From: VRUE01 sp963728365
GTDB taxonomy: Bacteria > Actinomycetota > Thermoleophilia > Solirubrobacterales > 70-9
DNA: 64,000 nucleotides
Reading direction: 5' to 3'
NCBI GenBank assembly: GCA_963728365.1
Contig: CAVSJI010000001.1
Location: 1,426,001 to 1,490,000, forward strand
The notes under the pieces were generated by a model, which searched no databases, was not told the origin of the DNA, and saw only the letters and a program-made list of their open reading frames with translations. Shown here piece by piece: positions 24,047 to 32,333 of this stretch. Numbering within the stretch: position 1 is the first letter of the stretch; the number at the start of each line of letters is the position of its first letter. Position numbers and translations under genes: made by a program.

Positions 24047-27000
24047 CGACTCGCCCTCCGGTTGTGGTTGGCAGCTCGCTTGTGGTGGCGCTTGTGCTTC
24101 GTGTGCCTGCGGTGCTTGGCGTGCTTTGCCACGCAGCGCAGCTTGCCCTTGCGGCGCACCTGGCGCTTGCCCTTCGGGCAGCGGGTCTTGTTGGTGCCCT
24201 GCTTGGGGTCGCCGGGGCCCTCGAAGGCGGCGGTGCCCGCGCCGGGGGCGCTGGAGGGTTGGCTGGCGGCGCCGCGGCAGGCGTCGCCTTCGCAGGCAGC
24301 AGGCCTTACCGCGTGCTGGTATGCGAGGCCGCCGTTCACCTTGACCGCGTAGATGTCCTCGAGGTTGTCTTCGTCGAAGGAGGGCACCAGCTGCTGGCGG
24401 CTGAAGATGAAGGCGGTGTCGCCCGACTGCGATACGTCGGCCAAGTAGGAGGGGTAGGCGCCTGTTCCGGTCGAGAGCAGGTAGATGCAGCCGCCGTTTG
24501 AGGGGACGTAGGCGCCGGAGGTGGTCGTGCAGCTGCCCTTGCCCGGGGCCTCCCACTCATAGACGTCGAGGCAGGGCCAGCCACGGCCGGTCGCGGGGTC
24601 CACACCGAGGTAGCCGAGCGGGCAGCTGACGTCGCCGTTGACATCCGCGGGTACGAGCTTGTCGGGCGTCTGGAAGAAGAAGCGCTTGCCGTCCGCGGAG
24701 AGGTTGCGGCTGAGGAAGGGCTGGGCCGTGAAATTGGGGCCGGAAGACGGGGCGTGGTACAGGCTCGGGTTCTTCAGTTCGGGCCAGCTGGTCGGCGCGG
24801 CCCCGGAGGGATCGCAGGTCAGGCACTCGATCTGACCGCTCCCGGCTTCGTAGCGGTAGAACTCCGACGTGCCCTGATTGTCGTAGCCGGTGAGCTCGCG
24901 CTGGGAGCGGAAGAGCAGGGTCTTGCCGTCGGCGCTCACCCGGGAGGTCTTCTGTTCGGCGCTGCCGCCGCGCCAGTTGGCGCCGTCGGAGTTCAGGCCG
25001 CCGCCTTCCCCCATGACGGTGGTGTCGAGCCGGGCGACGAAGGAGAACTCGCCGTCGTGCCAGAGGTAGAGGCTGCACTTGCCTTGGAAGGGAATTGTGT
25101 GACCCAGGTCGCCGAAACCCGTCCCGCTGCAGTTCCCCGCGCTCGCCGGCCCCGCGCCGTCGAGATCGGCGTTGGCCGCGAAGTACACATAGGAGCCGTC
25201 GTCGGAGTAGCCGAGCACGCCGCGCACTTCGGCGCCGGGGGCGAGGTCGGTGAGGCGGTGGCCGGCGGGCGCGCCGGGGGCGAAGCGATAGAGGTCTTCG
25301 GCGCCCGTGGCCGTGGTGGCATCGTCGGTCAGCTCCTCCTCAGAGGTGAAGAAGGCGTGCGCGCCGTCGGGGGTCGCCCCCGCAAAGGTGGGAGTGAAGG
25401 TGCCAGCGGGATCGGGCTCTGGCGTGCCGGCGCAGGGATCGTTATCGGCGCAGTCGGTGCGCTCCGAGGCGGAGACCGGCACGGTGCTCGCGCCGGGGCT
25501 CGCCGCTTCGCGGCGCAGGTATAGCTGCTTGGAGGCGACGTCGGTGAAGTAGACGTCGCCGCCTGAGGAGACCGGGTGACCGTCCTGGACGTAGGGTCCG
25601 ACGAGGGGGCCGGGGAGGCCCGGGGCTTCGGAGCCTTCGGCCGGCACGCATGGCGGTGTGCCGCAGGCCGAGTCGGGGAGCACCCCGGCCAGGGTGAGCT
25701 CTCCGGTTTCGCGGTCGTAGAGGTAGACGTTGCCTGGTGCTTTTGAGTAGACGGCTGCGGGACCGGAGGTGACCGGGACTGCGCCAGTGGCAGCGAAGAA
25801 GACCTTCGAGTCGTCTGCGGAGGCACCGGCCAGCTCGAATTCGTCGAACCCCGCGCCTTGAGGGACGATGATCGTGAACGCTCCACTGGCGTTGTCACGC
25901 ATTACCAGGCTAGAGCCACTACCTCCGGATCTCGTCTTGAGGAAGCTGAGACGGAGGTCGGAGGTCCAGGCCTGGAGGGTTGAACCGTCGCCGTAGCTCG
26001 GCGGTGTCTGCATGCCCGCAGTGGACCACTGCCCCGCGCTGAAGTGAGAGAGCAAGACGAGAAGGTTCTGGAAGCCTTCGCTGCCGGGGAAGCCGGCAAG
26101 CGCGTAGAAGCTGATCCCATCGCCGCTCGGGGAGGCCTGCACGCTGTATTCAGAGCCCGAGACGTCCGAGCCGGACTTGTCGGTCGGGGTCACCTGCTCG
26201 TAGGCGCGGCAGTCGGGCAGCTTGGCCGAGGGGCCGGTGCGCAGCAGGTCGTTGGGGCAGGCGCCGAAGGCGCTCGGCGCGGGGAAGGTGGTCGTCTTCA
26301 GGGCGGCGCTTGAGGCCGAGCCCGTTACGTTGCTCGCCACCACCTTAAAGTAGTAGGCGGTCGAGGCTTTGAGACCGTGGATCACCGTCGATGCTTCGAC
26401 CGGGACGCTGCCTTCGCCGACTTGGATCGGGGCGCTTGAGGAGCCGAGCGCGGGTGTGGTCCCGTACTGGACCACGTAGACGGTCGGCGAGTGGGCCGGG
26501 TCGATCTTCGCCGAGACGCGCACCGAGGAATCGTCGAGTGACTTGGCGGCCGCTTCGCTGAGGAGCGGCGCGGCGGGGTCGGTGGTGAAGCCCTGAACGC
26601 TGGAGGTGACCGGAGCGAGCCCGGGGAAGAAGGGCCGACTGACCCGCAGGCGGGCGAAGTATTCGGCGTCGGGCGCCAGGGCTGGAACTTCCTGGCTGAT
26701 GCTCTGCGAGCCGCCGCCGGGGGTGAGCGTCTGGCAGGGCGAGGGGCCCACTGCGGTCAGCGTCACCGAGCCTGCGGTGGTGACAAAGTTGCCCACGGAG
26801 ATGGTGTTCGCGGCGCTGTCGACTTTCGTGATCTTCGTGCCCGGCGGAATGCCGCCGTCGGAAGAGGTGATCGTCTGGCCGACGGCGAAAGCCCCTTCGG
26901 TCGTGGTCACCGAGGTGACGGTTTGTTGTTCGCCAATCTGGTTATGCAGCTGGCCGGTTCCCTTGGCGTTGCCCACGTCGGTCCAGTGGGCTTCGTCGGT

Positions 27001-29109
27001 CGAGTACTGGAAGCGACAGTCGACCACGCCCCCGTTGGGGTTGACCGAACCGGTGAAGGTGGCGCTGCGGGCGGCCGGTGTGACCGTCATCGCGGCGCTG
27101 GGGCTCGATAGCGAGGATTCCTCGCCGAGCGCGTAGACGCGGTGCGCGGAGCCGAGGCCGCCGACTTCGCTGGTGGCCGAGACGTAGAGCTTGCCGGCGG
27201 CGCCGTTCAGGCCGAGGCCGCGCACGCTGCTGAGGCCGGCTTCCGCGCCGTGGGTGTCATCGGCTTCGGTGGGGGCGGCGAGGAGGCCCGGCTCGTTGGC
27301 GGGGCCGAACTGCTGCACGACGGTGTTGCCCGAGCTGGGGTCGCGCAGGACGTAGAGGACGTCTTCTGCGGGGTCCACCGCGAGGCCGGCGGTGGCGCTC
27401 GATGCTTCGCCGCGAAGCAGTGGGCCTTCGTTGCCATCGGCGGTGGTCGAGACCGAGCAGGAGCCGGCGCCGGTGAGCTTGGTGCAGGTCATCGACGGTT
27501 GGTTTGAGCCGCCGAGGTCGCCGGTGAAGGTGACCGTGGTGTTGGGCGGGTTGCCCGAGGCCGAGACGTTGCCCGCGCCGCAGGCTTCTTCGAGGCCGTT
27601 TTGGATCACCGCCAGGCCGTTGGTTCCGGTCACGTAGGCGAGCTCGGCCGTCGGGATGCCGTCGGGGCAGGTGAGCTCGTACTTGTCGCCGGTGGCAAAG
27701 CCCGAGAAGCTGACTTTCTGCACCTCGTCGTTGGGGGGCAGGATCGGGGCGAGGAAGCCGACCCCGCCGCCGTTGGCGTCTTCTGTGTCATAGCGCTGGA
27801 CATCGCCGCCCTTGTTGGAGTCCGAGGCGTAGACGATGCCCCTGGAGTCCACGGCGACGGCGCGCGGCTGTTCGGAGCCGAACTGGGTGGAGGAGCCGAA
27901 GTTGGCCGGTGAGCTGCCGTCGAGGTTGAAGGTCTCCACGCGGCGGGCGCCGGAGTTGGCGAGGAAGACGGAGCCGATCGTGGCTTCGCCGTCTGGAGGG
28001 CTTACCGCGATGCCGTAGCCGTTGCTGGTGTTGGAGGTGTGGAACTGGCCCGCGCCGGGGGAGGAGGCGCCGACTCCCGCCTTGCAGACGTCGCCTTCGG
28101 CCTGGTTGCAGACCTCATAGGCGGTGCCGGTGTTGCCCGGCCCCGATTCGGCGACGTCGAAGCCGAAGGAGCGGATGAAGGCGCCTTCGCCGTCGTACTC
28201 GTCGACCCGGCGGTTGCCGCGGTCCGAGACGTAGACGTTGCCGGTGTCCTCGTCCACGGCGAGCGACTGGGGGGCGCTCAGGGTTCCGTTGCCGGTGGCC
28301 GTGGTGTTGCCACCCGAGGCGAGCGCCTGTCCGCACTTGCCGGCAACGGTGCAGATCTCGTAGTCGCTGCCCTGTCCGCCCGAGCCGTTCTCGGTGGTCG
28401 TGACTTCGGCGGTTCCTTCCAGTTCGCTCGCGTCTGCGGTGAGCTGGCCGACGTTGGTGCCGGTGAGCGCGCCGGTGAAGGTGATCGTGTAGGTCTGGGT
28501 GCCGCCGAAGCCGCTGGAGCTGACGTTGACGTTGGCGTCGCCGCCGATCCCAGGAAGGACGTCGAGGGCGTCGTCGACGGTCAAGGAGGAGACGTTGTAG
28601 GGGAGCGAAGTGGTCGAATCGCCTTCGAAGCTGAGCGTGAAGCTGCCCGAGTTGGCGTTCACGACCAGCTTCTGGACCTCGTCGCGGTGGGTGGCGTTGG
28701 CGCCCCAGGCGCTGATGAAGGTCCCGGTGGAGCTGAAGCGCTCGATCCGGTTGTTTGCTTCGTCGGCGACGTAGGTGTCGCCGGGGCCGGCGGGGCCGAC
28801 GCCGCTTTCGTTGACGGCGACGTCGCGCGGGTTGTTGAATTCCCCGCCCTTGGCGCCCGAGCCGCTTATGCCGCCGATGTAGGTGGTGAGGTCCTTGGAG
28901 GCGAGCGCGGTGGCGGCGAGGACCGCCAGGGCGAGCAGGGCGGCGAAGAGCGAGAGGGCTATGCGGCCACGCCTGCGTGAGGGCGCACCACTCCCGTCGG
29001 AATCGCCGAAGAGACCACGGGTGGCGTCGGCTCCACGGACGAATGAGCCCTGGCTTGCGCCCCGGCCCTCGGTCGATCCCGCGGACGATGCCTTCGCGTG
29101 GCTCTTCAC
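24043..29109 (-). CDS. giant exported NHL/propeller protein with basic tail (type A), first gene of operon
   Basis: A 1,688-residue protein. A 40-residue charged N-terminus precedes one hydrophobic helix (ALSLFAALLALAVLAATALA), which acts as anchor or signal. NHL-type repeats follow to about residue 640 (GEFNNPRDVAVNESG, GDTYVADEANNRIERF, LAVDEDTGNVYVSDRGNRRV). Fibronectin-like segments come next (about 680-960), then a WD40-like propeller (about 1000-1600), and a tail starting RCPKGKRQVRRKGKLRC. GTG 29109 was chosen because AAGGAGAG sits seven bases upstream; the frame is open 41 codons further. It probably mediates surface binding. The five-gene operon runs 29109 to 14647. Confidence 0.8.
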   Translation of the reverse strand: MKSHAKASSAGSTEGRGASQGSFVRGADATRGLFGDSDGSGAPSRRRGRIALSLFAALLALAVLAATALASKDLTTYIGGISGSGAKGGEFNNPRDVAVNESGVGPAGPGDTYVADEANNRIERFSSTGTFISAWGANATHRDEVQKLVVNANSGSFTLSFEGDSTTSLPYNVSSLTVDDALDVLPGIGGDANVNVSSSGFGGTQTYTITFTGALTGTNVGQLTADASELEGTAEVTTTENGSGGQGSDYEICTVAGKCGQALASGGNTTATGNGTLSAPQSLAVDEDTGNVYVSDRGNRRVDEYDGEGAFIRSFGFDVAESGPGNTGTAYEVCNQAEGDVCKAGVGASSPGAGQFHTSNTSNGYGIAVSPPDGEATIGSVFLANSGARRVETFNLDGSSPANFGSSTQFGSEQPRAVAVDSRGIVYASDSNKGGDVQRYDTEDANGGGVGFLAPILPPNDEVQKVSFSGFATGDKYELTCPDGIPTAELAYVTGTNGLAVIQNGLEEACGAGNVSASGNPPNTTVTFTGDLGGSNQPSMTCTKLTGAGSCSVSTTADGNEGPLLRGEASSATAGLAVDPAEDVLYVLRDPSSGNTVVQQFGPANEPGLLAAPTEADDTHGAEAGLSSVRGLGLNGAAGKLYVSATSEVGGLGSAHRVYALGEESSLSSPSAAMTVTPAARSATFTGSVNPNGGVVDCRFQYSTDEAHWTDVGNAKGTGQLHNQIGEQQTVTSVTTTEGAFAVGQTITSSDGGIPPGTKITKVDSAANTISVGNFVTTAGSVTLTAVGPSPCQTLTPGGGSQSISQEVPALAPDAEYFARLRVSRPFFPGLAPVTSSVQGFTTDPAAPLLSEAAAKSLDDSSVRVSAKIDPAHSPTVYVVQYGTTPALGSSSAPIQVGEGSVPVEASTVIHGLKASTAYYFKVVASNVTGSASSAALKTTTFPAPSAFGACPNDLLRTGPSAKLPDCRAYEQVTPTDKSGSDVSGSEYSVQASPSGDGISFYALAGFPGSEGFQNLLVLLSHFSAGQWSTAGMQTPPSYGDGSTLQAWTSDLRLSFLKTRSGGSGSSLVMRDNASGAFTIIVPQGAGFDEFELAGASADDSKVFFAATGAVPVTSGPAAVYSKAPGNVYLYDRETGELTLAGVLPDSACGTPPCVPAEGSEAPGLPGPLVGPYVQDGHPVSSGGDVYFTDVASKQLYLRREAASPGASTVPVSASERTDCADNDPCAGTPEPDPAGTFTPTFAGATPDGAHAFFTSEEELTDDATTATGAEDLYRFAPGAPAGHRLTDLAPGAEVRGVLGYSDDGSYVYFAANADLDGAGPASAGNCSGTGFGDLGHTIPFQGKCSLYLWHDGEFSFVARLDTTVMGEGGGLNSDGANWRGGSAEQKTSRVSADGKTLLFRSQRELTGYDNQGTSEFYRYEAGSGQIECLTCDPSGAAPTSWPELKNPSLYHAPSSGPNFTAQPFLSRNLSADGKRFFFQTPDKLVPADVNGDVSCPLGYLGVDPATGRGWPCLDVYEWEAPGKGSCTTTSGAYVPSNGGCIYLLSTGTGAYPSYLADVSQSGDTAFIFSRQQLVPSFDEDNLEDIYAVKVNGGLAYQHAVRPAACEGDACRGAASQPSSAPGAGTAAFEGPGDPKQGTNKTRCPKGKRQVRRKGKLRCVAKHAKHRRHTKHKRHHKRAANHNRRASR

Positions 29110-29130
29110 GTAGCTCTCTCCTTGTCCCGT

Positions 29131-29174
29131 GAGCCCCTCTACCGGCCGCTTCCCTTGGCGGCCCCCGTGGGCTC
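29131..29174 (-). promoter_or_regulatory. nested hairpin in the leader of the exported-protein operon
   Basis: On the transcribed strand GAGCCC pairs with GGGCTC (29169-29174 with 29131-29136) and encloses GGCCGC pairing with GCGGCC (29158-29163 with 29144-29149). It lies just upstream of the AAGGAGAG ribosome site, within a leader of about 155 nt rich in purine runs. It may be a translational control element. I could not match it to a known riboswitch class. Confidence 0.4.
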
Positions 29175-29272
29175 GGTTTCCCTGTTGCGCTTCCCTGTCC
29201 CGATCCTTGGACCGGGCTTGACCAGCAACCACGGAGCTCCAGGTGGATAGCCGTGTTTACTGATCTGCCGAG

Positions 29273-29301
29273 AGAGTAGATAATTGCGTTTCTCATGTCA
29301 A
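29273..29301 (-). promoter_or_regulatory. sigma-70 type promoter of the exported-protein operon
   Basis: On the minus strand a perfect -35 TTGACA (29301-29296) is followed after 17 bases by TACTCT (29278-29273). The surrounding 60 bases are AT-rich in an otherwise GC-rich region. Transcription would start near 29265, giving a leader of about 155 nt before GTG 29109. Confidence 0.6.
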
Positions 29302-29463
29302 GTCGAAACGTGTTTTGCCTGGAAATAAGCAGGTTCCGAGACAGACAAAATCGTTTACGGAACGGAGAACTGCCACCGCGGGCCGAGGCGGACGTCAACT
29401 TCGCGACGTAGACCCGCGCCGGAGCGGGCGCTCGCCACGAGCCGCCAGACGCCAGGCCGCCCC

Positions 29464-29514
29464 CTACTCCGTAAGGCGCTCGAGGCGTGCGTCGATGCTC
29501 TCAGGGTCGACCAA
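29464..29514 (-). pseudogene. possible truncated HepT-like start (16 codons)
   Basis: The stretch 29302-29571 holds no full gene. On the minus strand an AGGAGG ribosome site precedes TTG 29514 and the peptide MVDPESIDARLERLTE, then a stop. That opening resembles the first residues of HepT/DUF86 toxins. It may be a remnant. The match is short and could be chance. Confidence 0.15.
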
Positions 29515-29571
29515 GGCGAGCCTCCTGGATCCGCTTGCGAAGGCCCCGCGACATCGCCGAAACCGGTGGAA

Positions 29572-29667
29572 TGCGCCCGGAGAGAATCGAACTCTCGACC
29601 TCCGGCTTGAAAGACCGGCGCTCTTTGGGGCTCGTTAAAACCCCGTTGACCACTGAGCTACGGGCGC
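29572..29667 (-). tRNA. tRNA-Glu(UUC) with a D-loop insertion
   Basis: The minus strand folds as a tRNA: acceptor GCGCCCG/CGGGCGC with discriminator A, D stem GCTC/GAGC, anticodon stem CCGGT/GCCGG with loop CTTTCAA (anticodon UUC, Glu), and T arm GAGAG-TTCGATT-CTCTC. No CCA is encoded. The length is 96 nt because the D loop is 31 nt long instead of 7-9. About 24 extra bases after the conserved GGT can form their own GGGG/CCCC hairpin. Every other part is standard, so this is either an intact gene with a processed or tolerated insertion, or a disrupted copy. Confidence 0.75.
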
Positions 29668-29698
29668 TCTCATTCCTGCCTCCGGAAGTATGCCGGTC

Positions 29699-30841
29699 TC
29701 AGAGCCCGAACGTCTTGGCGATGATGTTGCGCTGGATCTCGGAGGTGCCGCCGTAGATCGTCGAGACCAGTGAGCTGCGAACGAGGCGCTCCATGTCGTA
29801 CTCGGAGGCGTAGCCGTAGCCGCCCATCATCTGCATCCCTTCGAGGGCGGCCTTCTTGGTCACCTCGGTGACGAAGAGCTTGACCATCGAGGCCTCGCGG
29901 GGCAGCATCCGGTCGGGATCCTCGTCGGTCAGGGTCGCGACCCAGCGGGTCATCAGGCGGGCAGCCTCGATCTCGGTCGCCATGTCGGCGATGCGGTGCT
30001 GGAGCGCCTGGAAGGAACCGATCGGGCGGCCGAACTGCTGGCGCTCCTTGACGTAGACGATCAGGTCGTCGAAGACGCGCTGGGCGATGCCGAGCATCGT
30101 CGCGGCGAGGATCAGGCGCTCGACGTTGAGGCCGGCCATCAGCTGGGTCCAGCCCTGGTCGACGCGACCGAGGACGGCGTCGGCGGGAGCCTCGACGTCG
30201 GTCAGGTAGAGGTGGTTGGTGTCGCGACCGCCCAGCGTGTCGATCGGGATCACCTCGAGCCCCTCGGCGTCGCGCGGGACCCAGATCATCGTCATGCCCT
30301 CGTGCTTGTTCGCCGAGCGGGTCGTGCGAGCGACGACGAGGATGTGGTCGGCGATGTGGGCGTTGGAGCAGAAGACCTTCTGGCCGTTGAGCACGAAGCC
30401 GCCATCGGCGCTCTCGGCGAAGGTGGTCAGCGCGCCGACGTCGGAGCCGGCCTCCGGCTCGGTCATCGCGATCGCCTCGACCGCGCCGCCGGCGATCCCC
30501 CCGAGGATCTCCTCCTTCTGCTCCTCGGTGCCGAAGCGCTTCGTCGCACCGGCGACGATCAGCGTCGTCGCGTAGCCTCCGATCGGCGCCAGGGCGCGTG
30601 AGGTCTCCTCCATGAAGACGCAGGCGTCGAGCATCGTCCCGCCCGAGCCGCCGTACTCCTCGGGGATCGTCACGCCGAGCCAGCCGAGCTCGGCCATCTC
30701 CTTGTAGATCGTCGCGTTGTGGTGGTCGCGATAACCGTCCGTGAGACGCTCCCGCTGGTCCGCCGTGCCGCACTCGTGGTCGCAGTAACGCCGGATCGCG
30801 TCGACGAAGTCTTCCTGCTCCTCGGTCAGAGAGAAGTCCAC
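29699..30841 (-). CDS. acyl-CoA dehydrogenase
   Basis: A 380-residue flavoenzyme that introduces the alpha-beta double bond into acyl-CoA thioesters and passes electrons to ETF. It starts MDFSLTEEQEDFVDAIRRYC. The FAD/substrate segment AMTEPEAGSDVGAL is near residue 128, and the C-terminal helical domain carries RQQFGRPIGSFQALQHRIADM. The signature near the end is IYGGTSEIQRNIIA. Gly replaces the Glu that is the catalytic base in short/medium-chain enzymes. A Glu in LNVERLILA sits where isovaleryl- and long-chain-type enzymes carry theirs. ETF-quinone oxidoreductase is encoded 1.5 kb away on the same strand, completing an electron route. Confidence 0.92.
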   Translation of the reverse strand: MDFSLTEEQEDFVDAIRRYCDHECGTADQRERLTDGYRDHHNATIYKEMAELGWLGVTIPEEYGGSGGTMLDACVFMEETSRALAPIGGYATTLIVAGATKRFGTEEQKEEILGGIAGGAVEAIAMTEPEAGSDVGALTTFAESADGGFVLNGQKVFCSNAHIADHILVVARTTRSANKHEGMTMIWVPRDAEGLEVIPIDTLGGRDTNHLYLTDVEAPADAVLGRVDQGWTQLMAGLNVERLILAATMLGIAQRVFDDLIVYVKERQQFGRPIGSFQALQHRIADMATEIEAARLMTRWVATLTDEDPDRMLPREASMVKLFVTEVTKKAALEGMQMMGGYGYASEYDMERLVRSSLVSTIYGGTSEIQRNIIAKTFGL

Positions 30842-30899
30842 GAGGCGGCAGCCTAACGCTCGGGCGATGCAGTCCGCAGGCTGCCGAGGACAGTGAGAA

Positions 30900-30972
<73 letters not shown>

Positions 30973-31025
30973 GGGCGCTGCCGGGACCTAGGCTAGCTCA
31001 GCCCGGGCCCCGGCGTGGCTCCGAC

Positions 31026-31520
31026 TCAGGAGAACTTCGAGGCTTCGACGCGGCAGTACTTGAATTCGAAGGCGATCACCGTGTTGTTGGCCTTGTTGGC
31101 CGTGCTCTGCAGGCGGATCTGCATCGCCGTGGCGCCGTTCTTGTCGCCCGCCTTGAGCTTCTTGGCGATCTTGCGGAAGTAGCCTTCCTCTTCCTGGATG
31201 TACTTCAGCCACCTGCCGAGCGTCGTCTTGTCGGCCGCCGGCTGGGGGACCTTCTTCAGCCTGACGAGCGCCTTGTGCGTCGAGTTGGCGGCCTTCGCGA
31301 ACTGGGTCGCGGCCGACTTCAGCTTGCCCTTCCTGACCTTGGCTTTGACGCCCTTGAGGATCCGTTCGTTGGCCTTGACGTTGATCTTGCAGATCGGTTC
31401 GACCCGTTCCTTGTAGGTCGCCCGTTCTTCGGTCTGATCGGTCGCCTCCGCGAACGGCGCGGCCAGCAGCGAGACGACGAGTACGAACGCACTGAGCGCG
31501 GCAAAGCTCTTCTTCCCCAC
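31026..31520 (-). CDS. secreted hypothetical helical protein
   Basis: A 164-residue protein. The signal peptide AALSAFVLVVSLLAAPFAEA is followed by a mature part that is almost entirely helical and Lys-rich. It contains the segments ERVEPICKINVKANERILKG and CRVEASKFS (two cysteines, one near each end). I preferred GTG 31520, with AGAGGAAGGA six bases upstream, over ATG codons at 31559 and 31544 that lack spaced ribosome sites. It is related in style to small secreted helical proteins common in Solirubrobacterales. Function is unknown. It sits between the tRNA-Thr and tRNA-Ser genes. Confidence 0.65.
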   Translation of the reverse strand: MGKKSFAALSAFVLVVSLLAAPFAEATDQTEERATYKERVEPICKINVKANERILKGVKAKVRKGKLKSAATQFAKAANSTHKALVRLKKVPQPAADKTTLGRWLKYIQEEEGYFRKIAKKLKAGDKNGATAMQIRLQSTANKANNTVIAFEFKYCRVEASKFS

Positions 31521-31633
31521 CAGATTCCTTCCTCTCGATCCCATTCCCAAGGTCTGCATCTTCCCAAACACAGGCCGGTCCATAAGGGCTCGGCAGCTTA
31601 GGGGATCGTTAACGCTCGCGACTGGCGAGCGAG

Positions 31634-31720
31634 CGGAGGGGGTGGGATTCGAACCCACGAGCGCCTTGCGACGCCAACAGTTTTCGAGACTGCCCCGTTC
31701 AACCACTCCGGCACCCCTCC
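31634..31720 (-). tRNA. tRNA-Ser(CGA)
   Basis: An 87-nt class II tRNA on the minus strand. Acceptor GGAGGGG/CCCCTCC has discriminator G. The anticodon loop CTCGAAA carries CGA (reads UCG), the long variable arm GGCGTCGCAAGGCGCT is typical of Ser, and the T arm is GTGGG-TTCGAAT-CCCAC. CCA is not encoded. Confidence 0.95.
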
Positions 31721-31810
31721 AGGGCTCTAACAAGCGAAATCCTAGCTTCTCCGATTCTCGGGGGAACGGCTGGGGGAACGAAACCAAATCGAAAATCTGA
31801 GGACGCGGCC

Positions 31811-32305
31811 TCAGCGGACCTGGAAAGCGCCGCTGTCGAGGTAGCTTCGCAAGAGCTCCAGCGCATGACCGGTCGGAGCATGGAGCGGCTCGGGCGGCGG
31901 CGCCGGGTCGACGAACTTCGCGTCCGTCGTCTCCTCCTCGTTAGGGCTGGCGTCTCCCTGCCAGGCCGTCGCCAGAAAGAGCAGCGCAAAGCAATGGGTG
32001 ACGTCGCCGTTCGGGTAGTGGATCGTGTGCGCCTCGGCCTCCGACAGACAGCCGAAGGGAACGAGGTCGGCCTCCACGACTTTGATCCCCGTCTCCTCGG
32101 CCAACTCGTCAATCGCCGTCCGGGCAAAGCTCCCGCCCGGCTCGGCGGCGCCGGCAGGCAAGCACCAACTTCCATCGTCGGTGCGCTTGGTCAGGAGAAT
32201 GCGCTGGTCGTCCCGCTGGAGGGCGATCATCGCGCCGGGCATGAGGACGAGATCGTGACCTACGGCTTGTCGTAGCTTCCAGAGGTAGGAGCCTTGATAG
32301 GGCAT
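31811..32305 (-). CDS. Nudix hydrolase
   Basis: A 164-residue Nudix-fold protein of the diphosphate hydrolase superfamily. The beta strands before the box (MPGAMIALQRDDQRILLTKR) and the box itself (GAAEPGGSFARTAIDELAEE then TGI) are recognisable near residues 50-75. Two canonical positions differ: the Glu of the GES turn is Gly, and the Arg of REL is Asp. The metal-binding EE pair of EETG is kept. Activity is plausible but may be altered. The substrate is unknown (nucleotide or sugar diphosphate). ATG 32305 was chosen because the domain starts right after it. Confidence 0.85.
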   Translation of the reverse strand: MPYQGSYLWKLRQAVGHDLVLMPGAMIALQRDDQRILLTKRTDDGSWCLPAGAAEPGGSFARTAIDELAEETGIKVVEADLVPFGCLSEAEAHTIHYPNGDVTHCFALLFLATAWQGDASPNEEETTDAKFVDPAPPPEPLHAPTGHALELLRSYLDSGAFQVR

Positions 32306-32333
32306 GGCGCAGCCTAACCCTCGCCCTCGATTC

